This document shows positions 35,880 to 50,016 of a stretch of DNA of 64,000 nt, piece after piece. The DNA lies in assembly GCF_041146395.1 (NCBI RefSeq), contig NC_091000.1, positions 11,360,501 to 11,424,500 on the forward strand, read 5' to 3'. Source of the stretch: Eulemur rufifrons. Lineage: Eukaryota; Chordata; Mammalia; Primates; Lemuridae. The notes under the pieces are model-generated. The model did not search any database and was not told the DNA's origin. It saw only the letters and a list, made by a program, of their open reading frames with translations. Numbering within the stretch: position 1 is the stretch's first letter; the number at the start of each line of letters is the position of its first letter. The position numbers were made by a program, and so were the translations under genes.

Positions 35880-37370
35880 GCAATATTTATGGAGTGCCTA
35901 GAGGCACAAGGCATTTTGCTAAATGCTGAGAATACAAGAGTAAGCAAATCCAGATAAGGGTCCCATACCTTGGGGAGCTTATAATCTAACAAGACAAGTT
36001 AATGAAATGATCACACTAATAAATGTCAAGTCACCACTGAGATGGGGCTTACTCAAGGCATTGTTACCTAAGCAGAGATTTGAAGGGTGAGTGGGACATA
36101 CCTGGGGACAGAGGAGGAGTGCAAAGAAGGGAATTATGGGTAAGTGGTGGAGTATATGCAGAAGTAGCAGGAGGGAATATGACATGTTTGAAGAATTGAG
36201 AGAAAATAATTGTTGCTGGAAAAGAGAGCTAAGGGGCCTAATGCAAAGGTAAGCTGTGTACAAGGATTGGAATCTTTAGCCAAAAAGCAATAAAGAATGC
36301 TGGAGGTTAGAAGGATGTGACCAGATTGGTATTTTGCGTTACTACTTTTATTATAATATATTAGAATATATTATAGAAAGAATATAATATATTACTTTGA
36401 TTATAATATAATATATTAAATTGGAGGCTACAAGGAGGTGGTAGTGGAGTTGAAGATAAGTAGGTGAATGTTGGAAGATATTTATGAGAATTTATATTAT
36501 ATTCAATAATATACATTGAATATAAAAGTAAGGGAAAAGGAGGCTTCCAAGATGATACCACATTTCTGATTTGCATGAAAGGATGGATGACGGTGCCATT
36601 TTCTGAAATGGGGTGTACTAAAAAAGAACCAAGTTTGGGGGCTGAGAGATCATTAGTTCTGTTTTGAACATACTGAGTTTGAGGCATTTTGCAGGATCCA
36701 AGTGCAGATATCAGCTGAGCAGTTATATATATGGCTGAGTAGCTCAAGGGAAATGTCAGGGTTATGGACATAAATTTTAAAGTGATCATTATATAGGTGA
36801 TAATTGAAGCTGTGGGTATAGATGAGATTGCTTAAGAAAAAAGCATAGAGTGAGAAGAGAAGAGAGCCCCGAGTGATTCTGTATTTTAATGGCTCAGTAA
36901 AGAGGCAAGAGCCCACAAAATGGACTTGAGAAGGTACAACCAGAAAGGCAAGGAGGAAGCACTGAGAGAGGAAGAATGTGGTGCCCCAGAAAGCAGGAGA
37001 AAAGAGTGTTTCAAGAAGGACATAATCAAGGGGCAGAAAGCTGTCAAGATGTCAAGAAAGATGAAAAATAAAAAAATATCTACTTCATTTATTTACTTGG
37101 AGACTACTGATGATCTCAGAAGCTATTAATGTTTTTCTAGAGGCTGGGAATGGAAGCCAGCGTAGAACGGATCAGGGAGTGCGTGGCAGGTGAGGAAATG
37201 GAGACAGTGAGAATGGATAACTCTTTCCAGAACTTTTGATTATGAATAGGGAAGAGAGGAATAATGTGGCAGCTGCATGTGAGGTCCAGGGAATATTTTA
37301 ATTTTTTTTAAGATTATAGAGAATTGAGCATGCTTGGGTGCTACTCAGAAGTGGAGAGGAACACACTGGT
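35880..37370 (-). mobile_element. Long antisense L2 LINE with decayed reverse-transcriptase region
   Basis: About 1.5 kb reading as reverse L2, from the 3' UTR (cttggggagcttataatcta, near 35970) to ORF2. On the minus strand 36916-36653 encodes a relic of the reverse-transcriptase palm: residues around 42-45 read YNDH where active copies have YADD, followed by recognisable L2 wording to the frame end. A second minus frame (36789-36361) carries the next segment in a different phase, so a frameshift lies between. An AT-rich simple insertion sits at about 36345-36415. The element is dead. Confidence 0.9.
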
Positions 37371-37474
37371 TGTGTAAATCAAGTTTGTAATTATCGACGA
37401 CAGTGAAGATCATTCAAATTATATTAAATTTTCATACAGTATTAAAATTTCTCCTGTAAGCACAACTATTAACT

Positions 37475-37700
37475 AAATTCATTCATGCATTAAACAAATA
37501 TTGACAGAGTCCCTTTGATGTGTCATGTGCTCTTCTAGGTTCTGGGAATATAGTTATGAATATTTGCTGAGATAGAGAAGATTTGCTGTGGATGGGATTG
37601 GGTTTGGGGGAAAATCAGGAGGTTGGTTTGGCCATATTAAGTTTGAGTTGTCTTCCAGACACCCGTGGGTAGATGTCGGGGGGACTGGGGGAGAAGCCAC
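37475..37700 (-). mobile_element. L2 LINE, antisense, internally deleted
   Basis: 'attcattcatgcattaaaca' to 'tctgggaatatagttatgaa' is the reversed 3' end. It jumps at about 37590 to reversed ORF2 wording ('tggccatattaagtttgagt', 'cagacacccgtgggtagatg'), so several hundred bases are missing between. Confidence 0.75.
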
Positions 37701-37724
37701 TGTGGACTGTGGCATCCGTGAGGC

Positions 37725-37825
37725 AACGACATAGTCTCTTCACTGCTGTGTCCCCAGGATCTAGAACATGGTAGGTGCGCAGTCAATATTCGAAGAATGA
37801 ATGAATGAATGAATAAGATTTTATC
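37725..37825 (+). mobile_element. L2 LINE 3' end, sense, with (GAAT)n tail
   Basis: 'ctcttcactgctgtgtcccc', 'ggatctagaacatggtaggt' and 'gcgcagtcaatattcgaaga' lead to a clean atga/aatg tetranucleotide run. Opposite in orientation to the L2 just before it. Confidence 0.85.
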
Positions 37826-38820
37826 TAATAAGTATGCAACCTTTAATCATGAATTCATAAAACCAAAAATATATAAAAATGAGGAAAACATTAGTGAAGG
37901 ACTTTCAAGAAATAATAGAGAATTTTAGTGCTAAAATTCTTATTAAAGGACATATACCTACAATTAGGCCAAGACTTCTTCTTAGACACTGTTTATTTTA
38001 TTTAGTTTATTTTATGAAAATGTTATGAATTTATTTTAGGTATTATTTATTCCCTGTCATACTGTGCAAAAAGTCTCCCCTTAAAATTGAGAAAAGGATG
38101 TGTTGCTCCTTAGAGGCCCATGAGTAGAATCCCAAATGAGGATAATGTAAAAACACTTTCAACCATGTTCAAGAAATATTTTAGCAAAATCATACGTACA
38201 GATCATGGATCGATGCTGTGTTGATGAATTGAGGGCTAGTTTATTTAAATGAAATTTTAAAACAAATCAAATTATAAACATCTCAGGATAATCATTGCAC
38301 AACATCTAGTACGCATCCTGATTCATTGTTGCATCTGGTAGTTTAGAAGATAGCAGTGGCTCTGTTTTTTTAACTTAAAATTTTTTCTCTTGCTTGTGGA
38401 AATCTTTTTGGACTATATACTGTAAAATGTTGCATGACTTGAGCACTGTTGATAGTACTCTTAGAGAAATCATCTTAATTGATACTCAGTTTTTTATGGC
38501 ACAATACAGGATAAGAAAGAGTAAATTTAAGGTTGATGAGAAAGTCTGATACGAACCTAAACCTTTGTAACCTTAGTGCTACTTGTAGCTTTTGTTTGTT
38601 CTACCTTCTGACCTCTGGCTTTTCCTCCATAAGTTTTTAAGAAGCCATGGGGGGTTGGGGGAAAGAGGGACTAAAATCTGATATGTTGTATAGAACAACA
38701 GGAAAATGGTAACAGAGTATGTGTTTCCACCAAGAAAAATTTCACTTGAAAAAAATGTATCCAGTGATCCCAAATCTCTCACCAAGGCCTGAGAAAACAA
38801 GCTGATAGAACCACATCAGC
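37826..38820. other. Unassigned stretch
   Basis: AT-rich, no named repeat or exon. Confidence 0.4.
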
Positions 38821-38821
38821 A

Positions 38822-39094
38822 GGATTTATTGAGCAACTATCTTGTGCCAAGAACTGGACTAGGAGTTGGGATATCCTGTGAATAAGAGATATGTGTGTAC
38901 ACACATGTGGCTTCTGCTCCCAGAGAACTTAATAATTTTGCAAAAGGCCATGAAGAGGAGCTGTATATGCTAATAGAGCTCATGACAGAAGGAACTAACC
39001 TAGTTTGGTGGATCAGAGAGGATTTCCCTGAGGAGTCAGTGTTTTGCTCACATATGAAAGATACATAGATCAATTTCAGGCAGAGAGCATCATG
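38822..39094 (-). mobile_element. L2 LINE, antisense, part 1
   Basis: 'gatttattgagcaactatct', 'gctcccagagaacttaataa' and 'gaggatttccctgaggagtc', then 'caatttcaggcagagagcat', follow reversed L2. It is broken by the MIR that follows. Confidence 0.8.
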
Positions 39095-39315
39095 GTAAGG
39101 TTAATATTTACTGAACACTTACTGTGTGCCTAGCACACATCTAAAGACTTTCATTGTATTAATGAGGTAGGTTCTATCACTAATCCATTTTACAAATGAG
39201 AACCAAGAGAGTTTACATAACTTGTTCGAGTTCAAACAGTTGGTAAATAGTTCCCAGGATTCTAACCGAGGAAGTCTGACTGCACAGCTTAAATTCTTAA
39301 CCTCTGTTATGGTCT
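39095..39315 (+). mobile_element. MIR SINE inserted in the L2
   Basis: 'ttactgaacacttactgtgt', 'aatccattttacaaatgaga', 'aggattctaaccgaggaagt' and 'taaattcttaacctctgtta' give a nearly complete MIR 3' half. Confidence 0.9.
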
Positions 39316-39480
39316 CCAAAAATCGTGGCTTTTTTTAAACTCTGAGGAGCATCTAACGTGACTTAACTGGTCAAGTGAAGGCTGGAGGACTCCACTGAGC
39401 AGCATCACGTGCTAGCTTGTGGGTTAGCAATTCTGGATTTTATCCTAAAAGCCATAGAAAGTAATTCAGAGTTTCAAATG
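39316..39480 (-). mobile_element. L2 LINE, antisense, part 2
   Basis: 'ggattttatcctaaaagcca' with 'tagaaagtaattcagagttt' equals the reversed L2 'gactttatcctgagggcaatgggaagccactgaaggattt', continuing the copy that stopped at 39094. Confidence 0.75.
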
Positions 39481-39502
39481 GTGTGTGTGTGTGTGTATGT
39501 GT
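39481..39502 (+). repeat. (GT)n microsatellite
   Basis: A run of gt dinucleotides ending gtatgtgtgc, at the L2 edge. Confidence 0.93.
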
Positions 39503-39714
39503 GCATAGAAAAAGAAATATTTTTAGACTTCCTTCATTTCCTTAGAACCTCAAAATAGAGAGCAGAATGTTAGGAAATCTGTCATTTGTGCATACAATTG
39601 TCTTTAAAAAACAAAATCATCCAACGATATACAGAATTAACTTTTTTTTCTTAATATGGGGAGGTATAAACATTTTCAATCATGCCGTTGGTCAAGGGGA
39701 AAAAAGTTAGACAA

Positions 39715-39870
39715 AAACTAACTTTTATTAAACGCATACTGTTTTCCAGGGATTTTCCCAGTGCCTTTACATACTTTATCTGGTGTAATACATGCTGCGA
39801 AGAGTAAACTGTATTTTCATACTGGAAAGGACATGACTAGCAATTCAGTGTCTAATGTGATGGAGAAGAT
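39715..39870 (+). mobile_element. MIR-like fragment
   Basis: 'cttttattaaacgcatactg' followed by 'ttttccagggattttcccag' and 'ttacatactttatctggtgt' fits the MIR 'tattgagcgcttactatgtgccaggcactg' block. A further similar patch begins near 39958. Confidence 0.55.
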
Positions 39871-40960
39871 TAGAAAACAGATTTCGATTGCTGAAAGCCC
39901 ACAAGCTCAAATAGAGAAATCTGGTTTTAATAAAAATAGCAGCAGCATCCACAAATACTAACTCCCATTTATTGAGTACTTCCTTGGTTTGAGGGTATGA
40001 TACTGAAACCACAACCAAACATTTTATAACAAAGTCTCCTCCTCTTTTTGTAAAAGTGAGTGTTTATTATGTGCCTCACATCCTGCTAAGATCTTTCTGT
40101 TCTGTTTTTGCTGTAAGATAATGTTGGTTGGAACTTTGTGGAAATTCTCTGAGGCCTGGCCGTAGGTAAATTCTCCAGCCGAGGATCTGCGTTAGTTTCT
40201 GCCTGCCACCTGAGGCACATCTCATCCAATACACCTTAATTCCTCAGCTGAAGGTTTTCAGACCCAGGTGATGTAAATTCAGTGGGCAAACCCATTTGAG
40301 GGCGTCCTCCTGATTATAAATTCTCAAAGGATGTGGTTTTTCTTTCTCCATCTAGAGCCAGGATCAAGACAGGCAAGTTTTTCTGTGTCACTTCATATAA
40401 GGTAGGTTTATGACAGTTTCCCCGACACTGGGAGTTAGTTCATTGGGAGCCCCACTTTAAGGAAGGGTTCCTTATTAATCTCTCTACTTTCAAAGGGACG
40501 GGCCCCAGGCTTCATCCTCACTCCAAGGGTTCCATGTACGCTTTTATGTTTAAGCTCAAGGTAGAGTTTTTGGTTCACCTAGTTTTGGACCTCTTAGAAT
40601 TCCTTACTTTCTTACAAACTCAGTGATACAGGTTAAAAAAATGATTTTAAAATACTTTTTTTAATCCTCTAACCTCAGACAGGTTACCGAGGCCTCATCT
40701 AGCCTCTGTTCCCTCATCCCTGAAAACAAAAGATCCTTGTCTCATCTCTTTCCCCAAAAAACATAAAAGAACTGAGCTAGATAGAACTTGTACTGTGTAA
40801 TATATAATACTGTTGATACATGCTTTTCTGGTGGTACTCCATCTATAGGAAGGATAATATTCCAGTTAAATATATTTTATTTTGGTATTTATCAGCTATT
40901 CTATTTTAAATGCTTTACATACTGTCAATAAGGATAATAAGATAGGAATCTTTCTTTCTT
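39871..40960. other. Unassigned stretch, part LTR-like
   Basis: The segment 40130-40620 is less AT-rich and reads somewhat like an old LTR ('caaagggacgggccccaggc', 'ccaagggttccatgtacgct'), but I could not assign it. Otherwise nothing is recognised. Confidence 0.35.
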
Positions 40961-40962
40961 TT

Positions 40963-41129
40963 CTTTTTTTTTTTTTTTCCGCAGAGGTAGGATCTCACTC
41001 TGTTGCCTAGGCGGGAGTACAGTGGCGTCATCATAGCTGACTAAGCCATGAACTCCTGACTTTAAGCAATCCTACTGCTTTGGCCTCCCAAAGTGCTGGG
41101 ATTACAGGTGTGAGCCACTGTGCCTGGCC
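40963..41129 (-). mobile_element. Fossil Alu monomer (FRAM/FLAM-like), antisense
   Basis: T-rich start, then 'gatctcactctgttgcctag', 'gtggcgtcatcatagctgac' and 'aaagtgctgggattacaggt' to 'ccactgtgcctggcc'. Only one monomer (about 145 bp) is present, with no sign of a second arm, so it is a free monomer type. Confidence 0.85.
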
Positions 41130-41219
41130 AGGAAGCTTTATAAAAGTAGTTTTCTTTATGAGAGCTTATTTTATGCTTTGGAATACCAACTCAGATAATT
41201 TAATCAATTTAATCCTTCT

Positions 41220-41500
41220 GGCTGTGCATGGTGGCTCATGCCTGTAATCCAGCACTTCGGGAGGCCAAGGCAGGAGGAACAGTTGAGCCCAGGAGTTCAA
41301 GATCAGCCTGAGCAACGTAGCAATACCCCCATCTCTACAAGAAATAGAATAATTAGTGCCTGTAGTCCCAGCTACTCAAGAGGCAGAGGCAGGAGGATCA
41401 CTTGAGCCCAGAAGTTAGAGGCTGCAGTGAGCTGTGATCACACCGTTGTACTCCAGCCTGGGCTGCAGAGTGAAACCGTGCCTCTAAAAAAAAAAAAAAA
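41220..41500 (+). mobile_element. Alu SINE (AluJ-like), near full length
   Basis: Starts ggctgtgcatggtggctcat, has both monomers and an A tail, with a shortened linker region. The duplication is roughly aatttaatccttct (41206-41219) and aattaattcttct (41501-41513). Old copy. Confidence 0.94.
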
Positions 41501-41513
41501 AATTAATTCTTCT

Positions 41514-42169
41514 AAATTAAATGCGGGAAGGAGGTAGCCTTTTATCTTTATATTTAAGAACCAAAATATCACGTAATGCCTTTTTCTTAAGGAAGTGAGA
41601 ATATTTCAAAAAACTAAGATAAAGGGAAAAGTAATATACTGTCAATTTTACTCTGAATGTTTGCTGACACTTAAATAAATCAATGAGGTATCAGATTATT
41701 TAATAAGATTATTTAATCAGATTATTTAATAAGTAGGTTTACATACCTAATAACAAATACTGTATTCAGAAAGTTATGTACCTGTAAGTTCTTAGTAGCT
41801 TTTGCAACAAGGAGAGCAACACCTGTATCTCCATTTGGAATGCTGCCCCACCCTCTCCTGGTTTTCTTCTCCCTTTCAATTTCTACTCTCCTTTCAAGTT
41901 CCAGCTCAGCCTCTCCCTGCAAGGCATTGTCCCAGGTTTCTTCAGCACAGCACTATGGATTTTTAAATAGACAACTTCTCCTTTTCTTACGTCTCCTCCA
42001 CTATATCCCTCTCCTCTTTCCCTTTCTTCTTGTCGCTCCACTAGCAAATACAAGTCACGTCAACTCACCTTCTCCATACCCCCTCACCTTTGCAAGAAAT
42101 GCAGGGATTAATGGAGAGAAGGAGACATTCTTTTAAGGAGAGAAGCCATGTGTTAGCTGGACACACTAT
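41514..42169. other. Unassigned stretch, pyrimidine-rich in the middle
   Basis: 41840-42040 is markedly C/T-rich on the plus strand, which accounts for the 98-codon frame there. A three-copy 13-bp tandem lies at 41693-41731. No family named. Confidence 0.4.
41693..41731 (+). repeat. 13-bp tandem repeat, three copies
   Basis: agattatttaata, agattatttaatc and agattatttaata run head to tail; only the last base differs in the middle copy. Confidence 0.93.
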
Positions 42170-42405
42170 GAGTTTGTGAAAGTCAGGGACTTGGAGTCAA
42201 ATATGTGCCGTATGCTGTTACGGACAGTGTCTTTCACTTAGTGTATGATTCGTCTTCATCTGAGTGAATTAGAGCAAATATCAAACACCTGTTGGCATCA
42301 GTTTTCTCACCTGAATAAGAGTCGGGGTTATCTAACCTGGGCTTGTGGTGAGGCTCAAATTAAGTACCAAATGATTACATAAAATGGTATATAAATAAAA
42401 TTCAT
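42170..42405 (+). mobile_element. MIR SINE
   Basis: 'gtcagggacttggagtcaaa', 'catcagttttctcacctgaa', 'ggcttgtggtgaggctcaaa' and 'ttaagtaccaaatgattaca' lie in MIR order. Confidence 0.8.
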
Positions 42406-42842
42406 CATCCTATTCTTGTTCTTTACAGTTTTTTTTTTTTTTGGTTTTACATAAGGTATTTTTTAAATAAAAAATTGATCAAATGGGGGAAATAAAAAGA
42501 GCTGGGGTAGATCAGGAACTCTCAACCAGCACAGCAGAGCCATTAACAGTAGATGCAGAAAACTTCCATGCAAGATCTCTTTCAGCTAAGTTCCCCTCAG
42601 GGATTTACTTTTGCTCTGAGGAGATAAAAAGTAATAGAAAGTTGCTGCTTCTGATAAAAGAGTAGTGGTTTTTAGTCAAGATGATTTCTAAGATGCCATT
42701 CACTTCTACAATTACAGAGCCGTGATTCTATCATATGATTAAAATAAAATTGAGAGAAAAAAGTTAAGGCGACAACAAAAAAATCAATATATTTATTTGA
42801 TGTGCCTATTCTTTGCATGAAAATACTTCTTTTTGGTTTGTA
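42406..42842. other. Unassigned stretch
   Basis: Contains a T run at 42429-42442 and short frames; nothing recognised. Confidence 0.4.
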
Positions 42843-42856
42843 AGAATTCATTAGTA

Positions 42857-43599
<743 letters not shown>

Positions 43600-44440
43600 T
43601 CTTTATTTATTTATGTTTTGAATGTTACAGATTCTTTATTATTACTTATTGTTGCTAAGCACTAGCTTAATACTGCATAAAATTTCAATCACTGTTGACA
43701 ACCTGCTCTCTCCCCTGCCCCCACCCAAATTCTTGGTCAAGAGCTTCTCAAGTACAGACATGCTTTTCTCTCTTCTACATAAAACTGTATGAAATAAAGG
43801 CAAAAGATTGCGTACATCTTGCTGGACACTGCTGCCCGGGGCTCTGGAGACAGTGACTGCCAAGTTCCCTTCACTGTCTAGGTCTTCAGAGACTCTTGTT
43901 TAGTGAACTATCTCTTCCCAAAGCAAGTCCACCACTTTCTGGGCTTATCATTTTGAGGGTCAAAAACTTTCTCGCAAAGTTTCAGTCCGGTCTCTTGCTA
44001 TAGCTGTTTTAAGTTGGTTCTTATCACTTTATCTTCCTGTGTGTTTGCAGGTTTGGCATGAATTGCATTAAGTGGAAAATTGGGCTCTGCAAGAATGGGA
44101 AAATTAGTGATTCCCAGTGTATATATTTCTTTCTTGCCTTGGCTTTTGGAATTGCACTTTTGGAGTTTCTTTAGACACTCAGAAACATAGAAAGTTATAT
44201 ATGTCAAGGTCCTATCAGCTTCATTCTTAATTGCATAGTTTTTGAAGAAGACATTGGCCTTGAAGTAGTAGAGGGCTTCATCTACAATATCTGTATCTTT
44301 TGTCTCTCGAGGGCCAGGTCCTTTGAACTGATTTCTGATGGTGACAGTGCCGTATTTCCAGTTTCCAAGGAGTTTGGTGTCAGGGTCCATAAGGGAAGAG
44401 GGGTGAGCCAGTACCTTGGTGGTACCCGGGTTTTAACCCA
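43600..44440 (-). pseudogene. ARPC3P: ARPC3 processed pseudogene (Arp2/3 complex subunit 3)
   Basis: Intron-less minus-strand copy of the ARPC3 mRNA. The parent encodes the p21 subunit of the Arp2/3 complex, which nucleates branched actin in the cytoplasm. Coding homology runs from 44414 to 43871. The start codon is GTA, and the largest frame (44390-43998, 130 codons) begins at the internal Met9. A 6-bp duplication near Asn14 adds two codons. Stops replace Arg137 (43998-44000) and Gln167 (43908-43910), a one-base insertion follows, and a third stop lies near the end. Residues such as [20 protein letters not shown] and [13 protein letters not shown] identify it clearly. The 3' UTR runs to a poly(A) signal (AATAAA, 43640-43635) and a decayed A tail near 43600-43617. 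The 5' boundary and target duplication are not certain. It sits inside an L2. Not expected to make protein. Confidence 0.96.
43635..43640 (-). terminator. Poly(A) signal of the ARPC3 pseudogene
   Basis: AATAAA on the minus strand, about 20 bases before the degraded A-rich tail, marks the 3' end of the retrocopied mRNA. Confidence 0.8.
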
Positions 44441-44750
44441 GCTGAGCAGGATCAGGTTAGTTTCTCTGTCTTTAGATCTCAGCTTAGTATCAGCTCCACA
44501 GAGAAACCTTCACTCATTATCCCTAAGCAGGGCCCACCATTTTCACTCCATTTCTCTGTCCTGTTTGCTTCTTGTCATAGCAATTATATTCATTTGTTAT
44601 TTGTTTATCTCCTTTTTATTATTTGTTTTTCTTTATAGCAAAATCGAAAGGTTGATAGCAGGGTCCATGTCTGTTGTATTTACTGCTGCACCATCCCAGG
44701 CACACAGAGTGCTTCACAAATCCTGATGGAGTCCTTGAATGAATTCAACA
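44441..44750 (+). mobile_element. L2 LINE, right part, continuing past the pseudogene
   Basis: 'gatctcagcttagtatcagc' with 'tccacagagaaaccttcact' resumes the L2 order exactly where the left part ended. It then runs through 'ttcttgtcatagcaattata', 'gttgatagcagggtccatgt' and 'cctgatggagtccttgaatg' at the 3' end. Confidence 0.87.
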
Positions 44751-44931
44751 TTGACCTTCTTATCTTGTGTTTTGCCTCAGTTAAATGAAAGGAGTTTTAT
44801 TCTCTGAAAACCCACACTATCCAAGAAACTAAAATAGTCTGGCAATGTTGAAAGAAATAGGGAAGCCTACCAGAGATTTAATTTGTTCACAGATGATCCT
44901 GAAAATGGATGAGTTGCTGAGGGATACTTAA

Positions 44932-46870
<1,939 letters not shown>

Positions 46871-46879
46871 CAAAATCCC

Positions 46880-47110
46880 TCCGGGTAAGAAGGGGTGTGT
46901 TGTTTGAGTTTTCCAGCCCATCTTCTGGGATTTCGAAACTCTTTAAGTTCTTAGTTTGCGGTGTTTTTCGGATTAGGTGAGTTCTCGAGGAGAATGGGAA
47001 GGCGAATGCTGGCCTGTGGCGTGTGCGGACGCAGAGGCCGTGCACCCATTGTCTGAGTCACGCTTCCCGGCTCAGCACTTTGCACTGAGGAGCCTGCTTT
47101 GGAAGGATTT
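46880..47110. promoter_or_regulatory. CpG cluster with splice-donor-like sites
   Basis: About 12 CpGs fall within roughly 190 bp (46882-47070), in surroundings that are CpG-poor. On the plus strand there are two donor-like sequences: cgg|gtaaga at 46885 and the full consensus ttag|gtgagt at 46977. A 68-codon minus frame and a 62-codon plus frame overlap here; neither is recognised. It is not in any repeat I can name. It could be a minor promoter or first exon, or a decayed CpG island. Confidence 0.35.
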
Positions 47111-48185
47111 CGTCTGCCTAATTTTCTTCACCTTTGAGATCCTTTCCAAAGTCTTTTTCTTTTAAGATATCATGCATTCTCCTTTAGAAGAATTAGTCTT
47201 TCATATAACACAAAGAAACATGGGATACTTGTAATCTGTCACGTATGGCTAAAACATGAGGGCATTAAGGACAGATAAAATGAGGGCTCTGGGAGAAGTT
47301 CTGCAGTCTAATTATGAAGCTGCTTTTATCCTCCTTTTAATTTTGTCTGACTATAGAGGAATATATCTGGGCAGAGAAAATAAGAGATTGTGACTTCATT
47401 TAGAAATTGCGATTTTTTTTATATGTACTGGGAAATCAAAATGGAAATCCTTCTTTGGCATTACAGTTAAGTATTGGCATCTTGTGTATGAAAGTAGTCA
47501 AAGGCCTTATAAAAAATTTTCCTCAAAACTACTGCCTGTTATTTTATGAAGAGTAACTTTAAAAAACTAACCAAGATGATCATCAAATTATTTGGAAATT
47601 TTAAGTTAAAAAAAGTCAGCATAAACTGTGAACATAGGATTCAGAAGAGAAAATAGAACTGCCTAAAATAGCTCGTGTAGTCATATGTATGTATGTGTGT
47701 ATGTAAATGGTTTATAAATTTAAATACAGAATTTAAGAATTAAAGTATACTATGATTCATAAAATAAATGAATAGTAGTTATACTTATAGGCATATTTGT
47801 TGAGATCTAATCGACAGAATAATTTCATATATTGATACACTGCAGCTTCTATTTACTAAGACAAAAACCCGAGGGTCACAGTCCCTTACGTAACCGCTTT
47901 TCTCTTACTCTCTTTCCTGCTCTAATCTCTGTCTTTTTTCTCAAGTGATAACAAATCTCTTAGGTGGTAGCATCTTTCGCAGATGTTAATTTCAACATCT
48001 GGTGGACTCAATCTTGATATTCTGTGAAACCTCATTCTGACTTTCATCATTAGCTTCTGAAGCTTGCTTAAAATGTTTCTTTCAGATTTCTTGGGTTTTC
48101 ATCACTAGAGACAAATTATTAATAGTTCCAGAGATAGCTCTTCTATTACTATAAATCTGTCCTCCCTTAACAGGAAATACTTGAG
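47111..48185. other. Unassigned stretch
   Basis: No repeat named. A short tatg/tgtg-rich run lies near 47683-47704. The block 47280-47400 has even composition and might be conserved noncoding DNA, but nothing in the sequence proves it. Confidence 0.35.
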
Positions 48186-48187
48186 GT

Positions 48188-48282
48188 TAAAATGAAGGGT
48201 GTCTATTTTTGTAACCCCAACACTTAATATAGTACTTCACACAGAGCAGTTACTGAGTAGGTATTTGTTGAATGAAAACATG
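48188..48282 (+). mobile_element. L2 LINE 3' end
   Basis: 'ttgtaaccccaacacttaat' with 'atagtacttcacacagagca' and 'gtaggtatttgttgaatgaa' is the terminal L2 pattern. Confidence 0.75.
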
Positions 48283-49006
48283 TCCTGAGGTGTCGGGACT
48301 GGGAAGGAAAGATGTTCATTTCAGCATCTGCTAGAGGGGCTAAGCGATGCTTCGGGGAGTAAGCCAGTCGGGAGACGGTTTAAGTAGTTTCTGTTAAAAG
48401 AATCTTTATATATATAATTATACTTCCCTTTCCCCATAATAAGACAAAGATGATAAAGCTGTTTCTTTTACATAGAGCTCTCAGCTTATCTTTTCTGACT
48501 CTTCCTTTTTAGGTCTACATATTTAATGTTCAGTCCATGCTAATAATCATTTTTATAAATATTTAACAGCAGAGATGGCAGGACAACTGTATAAACTGTA
48601 GAAAGAAATAAACCCATGCTAAACTAAGTGAATTAGCATGAAGAAATAACTTTTCAAACTGTGATGAATTAGAAATGATCCTAATAATCCTGATGAAGTA
48701 CAATGAATAAAATGTATAAAAGGAGAGGGATAATAATATATGCATAAAATTAAAAATGTGATTGTAATTTAATAAGACCCAACCAAAACATCATTACTGT
48801 TTTACCTGACTTAGTGTGACCCCCTGTTCATCATGCAGACTAGTAAAATTTGATAACCATGCAATAGTATCCTAAGGTTGCATCTTTTACTGTATTTAAA
48901 GTTAAATGATAATGTGACATTTGGGAGTGACAAGAATGTTCATCAGCTTGGGGCTTGGCAGCAACTTTTCTAGTGTTAGCATTTTTCCTTTCTCCCACCA
49001 TCATTT
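48283..49006. other. Unassigned stretch
   Basis: AT-rich; nothing recognised. Confidence 0.4.
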
Positions 49007-49020
49007 AAAAATAATAACCA

Positions 49021-49313
<293 letters not shown>

Positions 49314-49389
49314 AAAATAATAATTTTTAAAAGTGAATCTTGATTTGCATTCTAGTAGTGTGTGACATGTGGAGTTCCAGTGATGGCTG

Positions 49390-49485
49390 GCCCATTTATT
49401 CATCATTTATTGAACACCTGCTTATGTTTCAGATATGCAGAGACTTGGTTCCCTACTCTCCAGGATCTCTCGGTCTGGCTATGTG
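49390..49485 (-). mobile_element. L2 LINE 3' end, antisense
   Basis: 'ttattcatcatttattgaac' with 'acctgcttatgtttcagata' and 'ggttccctactctccaggat' fits the reversed L2 3' end. Confidence 0.65.
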
Positions 49486-50016
49486 ATATTTAAACTATTT
49501 TATTGTGCATTGGTTCAGCCTTTATCAGAATTCAGTTTTGCTGCACCATTCTGAAACTGAAAGAATATTCTGAGAGCCACCAAGCTAACTAAAATACGAC
49601 TCATGAAAAAGAACTCAAGAAGAATTGAATTATTTAGTAGAGAGTGGAGAAAGCTAAAGGGAGATGTATTAATCATTTTTAAAGACATAATGGATGGTGG
49701 CCATCTGGTCCTGGTGTTGGCCAAAGATGGGAAAGGAAAAAGTGGATTAAAGTATAGAATGAGATACTAAGGTTAGACTTGAAAGTTTAAGACCATGTGA
49801 ATTATTGCAATATGGGTCCTTTTAATGAATGCAGCCCTGACATTTTTAAAAGGTATTTAAAAAATTACATGAAATATTTTGTTCCCCCAAGTTAAATCTT
49901 CACTGAATTTAGGTATCCACAGAAGAATGTTCAAAGTTCTGAATTAGTAAAGAGCAAGTGGTCATAGCAAGGTACCTTCTAATTTGTTTTTATAATCTAT
50001 TTATTTATTTACTTAA
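49486..50016. other. Unassigned stretch
   Basis: Nothing recognised. Confidence 0.4.

Noticed and set aside
36361..36916. Possible functional reverse transcriptase
   Set aside because: The catalytic YADD motif is changed to YNDH and the frame is shifted; an old L2 relic.
43998..44390. 130-codon frame as a functional ARPC3 gene
   Set aside because: It lacks the normal start, stops at the Arg137 position, and the copy has no introns and further lesions; a processed pseudogene.
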